The notes beneath the pieces were generated by a model. It was not told the DNA's origin and did not search any database. It saw only the letters and a list, made by a program, of their open reading frames with translations. A program made the translations under genes and the position numbers. A stretch of 6,969 bases of DNA from DATLWN01 sp964492895 (lineage in GTDB: Bacteria > Pseudomonadota > Zetaproteobacteria > Mariprofundales > Mariprofundaceae): positions 1 to 6,969 of the forward strand of contig CAZBLR010000055.1 in NCBI GenBank assembly GCA_964492895.1. The letters are read 5' to 3'. How positions within the stretch are numbered: the first letter of the stretch is position 1; every line of letters begins with the position of its first letter. This document shows positions 1 to 6,969 of this stretch, piece after piece.

Positions 1-140
1 TCCGCCGGAACCGGAACCGCCGGCAGCTCCCACATGGACAGATCCTCGGCGTGGGCGGCATACGCGTTGGAAGACAGCATCAGCGCCGCCGCCAGGGCGA
101 GGCATGATGTCAGTATCAGACGATGTTTCAGGGGCTTCAT
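1..140 (-). CDS. Exported protein of unknown function, N-terminal fragment (runs off left edge)
   Basis: Only the first 46 codons are present. The start at 140 is well supported: AAGGAGG (153-147) lies six bases upstream. The N-terminus is a classic Sec signal peptide, with a basic n-region (MKPLKHR), a hydrophobic core of Leu/Ala and a likely cleavage site after SSNAYA or AYAAHA near residues 28-31. The visible mature part begins roughly AEDLSMWELPAVPVPA, which I cannot assign to a family. The Cys at residue 13 lies within the hydrophobic core and does not form a convincing lipobox. The gene follows the copper ATPase by 78 bases on the same strand but has its own promoter-like sequence, so it may be a separately regulated periplasmic or outer-membrane member of the cassette. 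That role is inference from context only. Confidence 0.7.
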   Translation of the reverse strand, partial: MKPLKHRLILTSCLALAAALMLSSNAYAAHAEDLSMWELPAVPVPA

Positions 141-146
141 GACCAT

Positions 147-206
147 CCTCCTTCTGCCAATGGGCAGGACCCATGTTTATAGCACAAGGCGGGACCGGTT
201 CGTCAA
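147..206 (-). promoter_or_regulatory. Candidate promoter, 5'-end hairpin and SD for the leftmost gene
   Basis: On the minus strand a -35-like TTGACG (206-201) and a -10-like TATAAA (181-176) are separated by 19 bases; TGC precedes the -10, giving an extended -10 motif. Transcription would start near 169. That is the first base of a small hairpin, stem TCCTGCC/GGCAGAA with loop CATT (169-152, one G-U pair), which runs directly into the SD AAGGAGG (153-147). The 19-base spacer is longer than optimal for sigma70 and is a hallmark of MerR/CueR-activated promoters, but I see no CueR-type dyad in the spacer. Elements are read directly; activity and regulation are inferred. Confidence 0.45.
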
Positions 207-218
207 AATCGCGGCCGC

Positions 219-2777
<2,559 letters not shown>

Positions 2778-2867
2778 CCTTGTCCTCCGTCCGCTTTCAT
2801 CGCGCATCCGAACCTGCGCATTGTGCAGATACGGATCAAGATGCACCCGTCCGCAGCTGGGCCGGGG
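2778..2867 (-). promoter_or_regulatory. 90-base gap between cytochrome c and ATPase genes: SD and imperfect palindrome
   Basis: This spacer holds the ATPase ribosome-binding site GGAGG (2788-2784), which decides the 2777 start, and a 13-base imperfect palindrome TGCACAATGCGCA (2827-2815, one mismatched pair). I find no convincing -35/-10 pair and no hairpin followed by a T-run, so read-through from the cytochrome gene is the simplest reading. The palindrome could be an operator or chance in GC-rich DNA. Confidence 0.3.
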
Positions 2868-3559
2868 TCAGTGCGCGTGTTCCTCATCGCCGTCACCATG
2901 GCCCGCGGCCTGGTTCATCTGTTCATACTGCGACGCGGTCATGCCCGGAAGCTTCTCGAGGAAGGCGACGATGGCCCAGATCTTGGNNNNNNNNNNNNNN
3001 NNNNNNNNNNNNNNNNNNNNNNNNNNNNNNNNNNNNNNNNNNNNNNNNNNNNNNNNNNNNNNNNNNNNNNNNNNNNNNNNNNNNNNGACGCGGTCATGCC
3101 CGGAAGCTTCTCGAGGAAGGCGACGATGGCCCAGATCTTGGCGTCGCTGTGGGTGTTGCCCCAGGCCGGCATGGCTGTCATGCGCACGCCGTGCTTGACG
3201 ATCCAGAACAACTGGGCCGGCTTCCAGCGTTCGGCCGCCAGCTGCAGCCTGGGCGGCCGCGGCATCAGCCCCTGGCGGATCTCGGAATCCTTGATGCCGG
3301 GTGCCAGATGGCAGCCCACGCACATCTCCCGGTAATGGCGGAAGCCTTCCATGACCATCTGCGGATCGTACAGCGGCGGCACCGTGATGCCCTCGGCATG
3401 GTGGCGCACCGATTCCTTCATGCCGGTATGCAGCAGCCAGCGGGTCAGCGCGTGGTGCGGCTGTGTGGCCCCGACATCGACGATGCCCGAATACAGGATG
3501 CCTAGGCCGGCAACAACCGCTACCACCGCCAGTCCCGCAACGATCTTCAAACAACGCAT
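2868..3559 (-). CDS. Membrane-anchored monoheme c-type cytochrome (interrupted by assembly gap)
   Basis: Probable periplasmic electron carrier tethered to the inner membrane. As deposited, the gene is cut by 100 N (2987-3086), which are not a whole number of codons. The 55 bases on each side of the gap are identical, so removing the N run and one copy gives a continuous 537-base frame of 178 residues. Start at 3559 is supported by AAGGAG (3570-3565) five bases upstream. Residues about 5-24 form an uncleaved membrane anchor or signal. The heme site is C80-V-G-C83-H84; the likely sixth ligand is M130 in MTAMPAWG, as in class I cytochromes (CBB3/cytochrome c family). The tail after about residue 157 is hydrophilic and ends in HGDGDEEHAH, a possible metal-binding tail. 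It lies 104 bases after copB and before the ATPase, so a role in copper detoxification, for example taking electrons from Cu(I) oxidation, is plausible but unproven. Confidence 0.9.
2932..3141. repeat. Exact 55-bp direct repeat flanking the N gap (unmerged contig overlap)
   Basis: Bases 2932-2986 and 3087-3141 are identical over 55 bases and abut the N run on both sides. The repeat encodes the same stretch of the cytochrome c C-terminal helix (KIWAIVAFLEKLPGMTA region). The sequence stops being duplicated exactly at the gap edges, and deleting the gap plus one copy restores the reading frame. This is the signature of two contigs sharing their terminal k-mer that a scaffolder joined with a fixed 100-N spacer, not of a biological duplication. 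Confidence 0.93.
2987..3086. other. Assembly gap of 100 N, probably of zero true length
   Basis: The gap is exactly 100 N, a conventional filler length for an unknown gap. Given the identical 55-base flanks and the intact cytochrome c frame after merging, the true sequence most likely has no missing bases here. Confidence 0.95.
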
Positions 3560-3663
3560 GATCGCTCCTTGCAGCCCGCAGAAAGCCGAGGTGCGGGGAA
3601 GAATGCGCCGCATCGTAACACAAGCTGCGCGTCGACCCCCAACGCCCGGCCCGGCACCACGGA

Positions 3664-4353
3664 CTAGAAATTGAACAGACGGAGGCCACCGCGCACGCCC
3701 GCCTGCCTTGTCCGCTCACCGGACGCCTGCATCAGGCTGCGCGTGTTGCCGGTGGCCTGATCGATGAAGAAGTCGGCATAGAGTGCCACATGCCGATTGA
3801 ATTCGTAGCGCAACCTGGTACCGACATTGACCTGCGACACGCCCATGCCCGTCTGTCGGAATGGATCGTTGAAGCCGTTCCACTCGCTGTCCAGGTAGAG
3901 TTCGGCGACCACATGCTGGGTCAGCTGCAGGTTCTCGGCCAGTTCGATCTCGCCGCGCAGCTGGCCGTGCCGGCCGACGTACAGCGCCACGTTGGTTTCG
4001 ACGTAATACGGTGCCAGGCCGGTGATGGCCAGCACCGCCTCGTTGCGGGCGAACGGCCTGAAGTCGTGCCGGTATCCCGCCCGGACGTCCCAGAAATGCG
4101 ACAGGTAATGGCTCCACAGCAATTGCAGCTCGTTGTGGCCGGTGACACTGCCCTGGCGGTCGCCACGTGCCCGCACGGCGAGCTTGTCGTAGTCGCCGCC
4201 GATCCTCAGCTTCGCATCCCAGCTCATCGTGGCCTGAGCATCGGCCCGACCGGTATCGACGTCGATCATGGTGCTGCGGAACCATGCCGTATCGTCCATC
4301 GCCAGCGCCGGCAGCGGCGTGATCGCCAGAACGAGGAAGAGCAGGCGTGTCAT
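3664..4353 (-). CDS. copB: Copper resistance outer-membrane protein CopB
   Basis: Member of the CopB/PcoB family (229 residues), an outer-membrane beta-barrel that works with CopA in periplasmic copper tolerance; its exact biochemical role is not settled. A Sec signal peptide covers residues 1-18 (ending PLPALA). The barrel starts almost at once: MDD near the mature N-terminus, WDAKLRIGGD, alternating amphipathic strands, and family-like stretches such as SHYLSHFWDVRAGYRHD and LDSEWNGFNDPF. It ends LRLFNF, with the terminal Phe expected for barrel assembly by the BAM machinery. Many CopB/PcoB proteins carry a long Met/His-rich stretch before the barrel; it is absent here. The ATG at 4353 overlaps the copA stop (TGATG) and has GGAGG (4365-4361) seven bases upstream; the GTG one codon earlier is less likely. 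Translational coupling with copA is expected. Confidence 0.92.
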   Translation of the reverse strand: MTRLLFLVLAITPLPALAMDDTAWFRSTMIDVDTGRADAQATMSWDAKLRIGGDYDKLAVRARGDRQGSVTGHNELQLLWSHYLSHFWDVRAGYRHDFRPFARNEAVLAITGLAPYYVETNVALYVGRHGQLRGEIELAENLQLTQHVVAELYLDSEWNGFNDPFRQTGMGVSQVNVGTRLRYEFNRHVALYADFFIDQATGNTRSLMQASGERTRQAGVRGGLRLFNF

Positions 4354-4365
4354 CACTTCACCTCC
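4351..4365 (-). promoter_or_regulatory. copA-copB stop/start overlap with embedded SD
   Basis: The copA stop TGA (4355-4353) and copB start ATG (4353-4351) share one base. The SD GGAGG (4365-4361) lies within the last copA codons. This arrangement usually makes copB translation depend on ribosomes finishing copA, giving fixed stoichiometry of the two proteins. Confidence 0.8.
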
Positions 4366-5894
4366 ACTTCACGGAACATGCCCGTCGCCATGTGGTAGAG
4401 AATATGACAGTGCAGCGCCCAGCGGCCGCGGTGATCGACCGGGATCTCGACCACGACCGTCTGCTTGGGCGGCACGTTGATGGTGTGTTTCTTCGGCGCA
4501 TACGGCTGCTGTCCGTTCTGCAGCACCTGCCACAGCCCGTGAAGATGGATCGGATGATTCATCATCGTCTCATTGACCAGGCGCACCCGGACCCGCTCGC
4601 CGAATTTGAACTCGATCGGTTTGGCCATCGAATACTTCACATCGTTGAACGACCAGAAATACCGCTCCATGTTGCCGGTCAGGCGCAGCGTGATCTCGCG
4701 GGTCACCTTGCCATCGGTGCGCACCAGCGATTTGAGGTCCGCATACGTCAGCACCACCGGCTTCGCATCGCCGGTCATCGCATGACCAGCGCCATGGTCA
4801 CCGTGCCCCATCGGCATGTGCATGGACATGCCGGGCATGGCATGTCCCGGCATGACCTCGGCCATGGTCAGCACCCTGCGTGCATCCATCGGCGGCACCG
4901 GTGCCGCAAGCCCCGGCTTCGGCGACAGGGTGCCACGCGCATAGCCGCTGCGATCCCATGATTCGGCGAAGATGGTGAACGGTCTTGCCTCGGTGGGCGT
5001 GACGATCACGTCGTAGGTTTCGGCGATGGCGATGGGCAGGCGATCCACCATCACCGGGCGGACGTTCTGGCCGTCGGCTGCGACCACCTGCATCTTCAAG
5101 CCGGGAACGGCGACGTCGAAAAAGCTCGCCGAGGCCGCATTGATAAAACGCAGGCGCACCCGTTCGCCGGGCTTGAACAGCGCCGTCCAGTTCCCGGCCG
5201 GGCTGCGGCCGTTGATCAGGAAGGTGTAGCCGGTCACGTCGGCGATATCCGTCGGGTCCATGCGCATGCGGGCGAATGCCAGGCGCTCGCCGATGATGTG
5301 CTGCCGCTCATCCGGGGCGGCATGGACCAGTTCGCCGATCAACCCGGCGAGCGTGCGCCTGGGCTTCTTGTAGTAATCCGACTGCGACTTCAGGTGCCTG
5401 AGCACCGTCTCCGGCTTCTCGTCGGTCCAGTCGGAGAGCATCACGATATACTCGCGGTCAGCATGCACCGGATCGGGCCGGTCCGGCTCGATGATGATCG
5501 GGCCGTAGGCGCCGGCCTGCTCCTGCAGGCCGGAATGGCTGTGATACCAGTAGGTACCGGACTGGTGCGGCGTGAAGCGATAGGTAAAGGTCTCGCCGGG
5601 CTTGATGCCGTCGAAACTCAGACCGGGAACGCCATCCATATCGGATGGGATGATCAGGCCATGCCAGTGCAGCGAGGTGTCGACATCCAGGTGATTGGTC
5701 ACATGGATCACAACCTCCTCGCCCTGCTTCATGCGCAGCAATGGGCCGGGAATCGAGCCGTTGATGGCGATACCGTCCGCGGAGCGGCCGGTGATGTGCA
5801 TCGTCTTACGGTCGATACTGAGATTGAATTCGGCGGCAGCCGCCTGCACTGCTGGCAGCGCCAGCAGGCCTAGAAGCAGGGTCAGGGTTTTCAT
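4353..5894 (-). CDS. copA: Periplasmic multicopper oxidase CopA (copper resistance)
   Basis: CopA/PcoA-family multicopper oxidase (513 residues), thought to oxidise Cu(I) to less toxic Cu(II) and bind copper in the periplasm. All four copper-binding motifs are present: H76-W-H78, H118-S-H120, H447-PI-H450-L-H452, and H495-C496-H497 followed by H501 and M506, giving the type 1 site (H447, C496, H501, M506) and the type 2/3 cluster. Cupredoxin domains 1 and 3 are clear. Residues 344-373 are a Met/His-rich loop (8 Met, 5 His), typical of cuprous oxidases. C496 is the only cysteine. The N-terminus MKTLTLLLGLLALPAVQA is a Sec-type signal without the twin arginine common in CopA proteins. Start at 5894 is supported by GGAG (5904-5901); an in-frame upstream Met at 5933 would only extend the signal. 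It is somewhat shorter than the roughly 600-residue classical CopA. Confidence 0.95.
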   Translation of the reverse strand: MKTLTLLLGLLALPAVQAAAAEFNLSIDRKTMHITGRSADGIAINGSIPGPLLRMKQGEEVVIHVTNHLDVDTSLHWHGLIIPSDMDGVPGLSFDGIKPGETFTYRFTPHQSGTYWYHSHSGLQEQAGAYGPIIIEPDRPDPVHADREYIVMLSDWTDEKPETVLRHLKSQSDYYKKPRRTLAGLIGELVHAAPDERQHIIGERLAFARMRMDPTDIADVTGYTFLINGRSPAGNWTALFKPGERVRLRFINAASASFFDVAVPGLKMQVVAADGQNVRPVMVDRLPIAIAETYDVIVTPTEARPFTIFAESWDRSGYARGTLSPKPGLAAPVPPMDARRVLTMAEVMPGHAMPGMSMHMPMGHGDHGAGHAMTGDAKPVVLTYADLKSLVRTDGKVTREITLRLTGNMERYFWSFNDVKYSMAKPIEFKFGERVRVRLVNETMMNHPIHLHGLWQVLQNGQQPYAPKKHTINVPPKQTVVVEIPVDHRGRWALHCHILYHMATGMFREVEVK

Positions 5895-5945
5895 TGTTTT
5901 CTCCGTACGTATGGGATCGGAACGACCGGGCAAGCCGGCGCCCGA

Positions 5946-6341
5946 TCAGATACGGAGGCGCTTTGTCTGTGTCAGGAGAAGCGAGGCGCTGCGCGGCGGT
6001 CCCGTGGGGATCGGCCGCACGAAGAAGCCCACGCGCGTTTCGGCCACCGACGGCGACGGCGCGACAACCGCCACGAATGCCATCGCCGGCGGGTGCGCGA
6101 AGCCGATGTGTGAGGGCGTGATACTGTCCGGGGCGTCGCAATGCGGGCAGGCATGCCGCGCATGCGTTGGAGAAGCGCCATGGTCCATGGTGCAGGCCGG
6201 CATCGCCGACGAAGCGGACGCCTGGGGTGCCGCCATGGCGACCGCAGGCATCAGGCACATGGCCCCGGCCACGACCTGGGCGGCGAAGGCCGCGATGACG
6301 GCTCGGCCCAGTCTGGCCATGCTCGGCTTGGACAGCTTCAT
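5946..6341 (-). CDS. Small exported Cys/His-rich protein, CopL-like copper leader gene
   Basis: First gene of the cassette (131 residues), 51 bases upstream of copA on the same strand. Residues 1-38 look like a signal peptide (cleavage near AVAMA-AP). The mature part has a candidate metal site: C50-T-M-D-H54, then H60, H63, C65-P-H67-C68, with H78 and H83 following. The C-terminal third is Pro-rich and ends in a basic KRLRI tail. Position, size, signal sequence and Cys/His cluster resemble CopL, the small protein upstream of copAB in Xanthomonas needed for copper-induced expression, and small DUF2946-like exported proteins; sequence identity to either is not obvious by eye. The start is uncertain: ATG 6341 lacks a clear SD, and ATG 6320 (MARLGRAV) would also give a good signal peptide. 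Spacing indicates co-transcription with copA. Function is inferred from context. Confidence 0.72.
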   Translation of the reverse strand: MKLSKPSMARLGRAVIAAFAAQVVAGAMCLMPAVAMAAPQASASSAMPACTMDHGASPTHARHACPHCDAPDSITPSHIGFAHPPAMAFVAVVAPSPSVAETRVGFFVRPIPTGPPRSASLLLTQTKRLRI

Positions 6342-6402
6342 GGGATCAGACTAAGTGCCGCGGACGGCGATGACAAATTATGCGACATGGACAGAAAGGA
6401 AA
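6342..6402 (-). promoter_or_regulatory. Candidate promoter/operator region of the cop cassette
   Basis: These 61 bases between the tRNA 3' end and the first cop gene are locally AT-rich. Two promoter readings are possible. One is a -10-like CATAAT (6382-6377) with a poor -35, giving a leader of about 30 bases. The other is TTGTCA (6376-6371), 17 bases, then TAGTCT (6353-6348), which would start transcription next to ATG 6341 and favour the 6320 start. TTTGTCAT (6377-6370) equals one half-site of the CusR/PcoR-type copper box (ATGACAA-NN-TTGTCAT); I do not see the other half. No clear tRNA terminator (hairpin plus T-run) is present, only a pyrimidine-rich TTTCCTTTCT after the CCA. Confidence 0.4.
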
Positions 6403-6477
6403 TGGTGGGCGATGCAGGGTTCGAACCTGCGACCCCTGCCGTGTGAAGGCAGTGCTCTCCCGCTGAGCTAATCGCCC
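6403..6477 (-). tRNA. tRNA-Val (anticodon CAC)
   Basis: A complete 75-base cloverleaf including the encoded CCA: acceptor stem GGGCGAT/ATCGCCC with discriminator A; D arm GCTC-AGCGGGA-GAGC; anticodon arm CTGCC-TTCACAC-GGCAG with anticodon CAC, reading the valine codon GUG; five-base variable region GGGTC; T arm GCAGG-TTCGAAC-CCTGC. All stems pair fully. The gene stands alone between panE and the cop cassette, with its own promoter upstream. Its 3' end faces the cop genes, the usual orientation for a genomic island inserted at a tRNA, although no integrase or duplicated tRNA 3' end is visible here. Confidence 0.97.
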
Positions 6478-6489
6478 ATTCCCGAAGCC

Positions 6490-6509
6490 GTGCCCGCTAA
6501 TTCGGGCAC
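6490..6509 (-). other. Hairpin in the tRNA-Val 5' leader
   Basis: A perfect 7-bp inverted repeat, GTGCCCG/CGGGCAC, with a six-base loop. It lies between the predicted tRNA transcription start (about 6519) and the mature 5' end (6477). No T-run follows on either strand, so an intrinsic terminator for panE is unlikely. A precursor-processing or folding element is possible. Confidence 0.4.
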
Positions 6510-6518
6510 CCAGTGGAG

Positions 6519-6554
6519 GGCGCGCTTTCTAGCAAACGAGGGCGATGCGGTCAA
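6519..6554 (-). promoter_or_regulatory. tRNA-Val promoter with GC-rich discriminator
   Basis: TTGACC (6554-6549), a 17-base spacer and TAGAAA (6531-6526), the latter preceded by TGC (extended -10). The -10 is followed at once by GCGCGCCC, the GC-rich discriminator typical of stringently controlled stable-RNA promoters. The start would be near 6519, giving a leader of about 40 bases before the tRNA. The promoter begins 30 bases after the panE stop. Confidence 0.65.
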
Positions 6555-6583
6555 TCTCGAGGCAATGGCGGGACACTGGCGGC

Positions 6584-6969
6584 TCAGTGGCCGAATCCGC
6601 CCTCGGCGGCGCGGATCAGGCTGGCCAGCAGGGCATTGACGGGGGCGGCCAGGCCGTGGTGCTCGGCGAGTTCGGCGACCTGGCCGTTCATGTCGGCGAT
6701 CTCGGTCGGATGCCCGTGCTCGATATCCTGCCACATACTGGTCTTGACCTCGCCGGCGCTACGGCTGGAGCGCAGGATCCTCTCCACCACATTATCGGCA
6801 AGCGCCACCCTCTCGGCCCGGGCCACAGCCACCGCCTCCAGCATCGCCGCCTCGACCCACCTTGCGATATCGGCGTCGGCGGCGATGTCCCGCGCATAGC
6901 GCCGGGTCAGGGCCGTGATGGCGTTGAAGCCGCAGTTCCACAGCATCTTGGTCCACAGCATGGTGCGGG
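6584..6969 (-). CDS. panE: 2-dehydropantoate 2-reductase (ketopantoate reductase), C-terminal part
   Basis: The visible 128 or so residues are the all-helical C-terminal domain of the ketopantoate reductase family (ApbA/PanE), which makes pantoate from 2-dehydropantoate with NADPH in the coenzyme A pathway. Family residues are in place: W-T-K-MLW-N-CGF-N-AITAL matches the catalytic Lys and two Asn of E. coli PanE (K176, N180, N184), and SMWQDIEHGHPTEIADMNG matches the S244 to E256 substrate-binding segment. The N-terminal Rossmann domain lies beyond the right edge. The frame continues upstream of the Met at 6961, so that Met is internal. PanE-like paralogues with other substrates exist and cannot be excluded from the C-terminal domain alone. 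It is unrelated to copper and marks the chromosomal side of the window. Confidence 0.85.
   Translation of the reverse strand, partial: RTMLWTKMLWNCGFNAITALTRRYARDIAADADIARWVEAAMLEAVAVARAERVALADNVVERILRSSRSAGEVKTSMWQDIEHGHPTEIADMNGQVAELAEHHGLAAPVNALLASLIRAAEGGFGH

Noticed and set aside
2778..2846. A 23-residue N-terminal extension of the ATPase from the Met at 2846
   Set aside because: The extension shows no family similarity, and the start at 2777 has a good SD and begins directly with the first YHS module.
2932..3141. The 55-base repeat as a genuine tandem duplication or attachment site
   Set aside because: It abuts the N run at both exact edges and duplicates coding sequence in a way that only makes sense as a contig overlap.
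2868..3559. The cytochrome c gene as a frameshifted pseudogene
   Set aside because: The frame break comes only from the 100-N filler and the duplicated contig end; merging restores an uninterrupted gene.
3560..3663. A separate promoter or terminator between copB and the cytochrome gene
   Set aside because: I found only a weak TACGAT-like -10 without a -35 and no hairpin plus T-run. Only the cytochrome SD (3570-3565) is supportable.
6141..6446. Plus-strand open frame ending GDAGFEPATPAV
   Set aside because: This C-terminus is the well-known false translation of the antisense strand of a tRNA T arm. It overlaps tRNA-Val and the small exported gene.
6490..6509. The hairpin as an intrinsic terminator of panE
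   Set aside because: It has no T-run on either strand and lies downstream of the tRNA promoter, so it is more likely part of the tRNA leader.

Overview
The window is a compact copper-resistance cassette with every gene on the minus strand, so it reads from high to low coordinates. The DNA is GC-rich, with strong G/C bias at third codon positions and Shine-Dalgarno (SD) sites at most starts. The gene set (a small Cys/His exported protein, periplasmic multicopper oxidase CopA, outer-membrane CopB, a c-type cytochrome and a Cu(I) P-type ATPase) suggests a Gram-negative proteobacterium. The small gene just upstream of copA-copB resembles the copL-copA-copB order of Xanthomonadaceae, so a gammaproteobacterium is my best guess, but this is inference. 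A run of 100 N, flanked by an exact 55-bp overlap, shows the sequence is a scaffold from a short-read draft assembly, possibly a metagenome.

Layout in transcription order. At the right edge is the C-terminal half of a ketopantoate reductase (panE family), a housekeeping gene. It is followed by a promoter typical of stable RNAs and a tRNA-Val(CAC) gene with encoded CCA (6477-6403). After 61 bases holding candidate promoter elements comes the cassette: a 131-residue exported Cys/His protein (6341-5946), multicopper oxidase copA (5894-4353), copB (4353-3664, overlapping copA by one base), a membrane-anchored monoheme cytochrome c (3559-2868, split by the assembly gap) and a P1B-type ATPase with two YHS and two Cys-rich metal-binding modules (2777-219). 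A last gene, with its own promoter-like sequence, starts at 140 and runs off the left edge; only its signal peptide and a few residues are visible.

How the genes would work together (family knowledge plus inference): the ATPase pumps Cu(I) from cytoplasm to periplasm, CopA oxidises or binds it there, and CopB acts in the outer membrane. The cytochrome c could link copper oxidation to the respiratory chain, but its role is not established. No copper-sensing regulator (CueR, CopRS/CusRS), CopC/CopD, integrase or transposase is in the window.

I do not see a wholly new system. The points most worth following up are the collapsible assembly gap that restores an intact cytochrome gene, the cytochrome's place inside the cop operon, the sensor-like N-terminus of the ATPase that lacks an HMA domain, the Sec-type (not Tat) export signal of CopA, and the small CopL-like leader gene.
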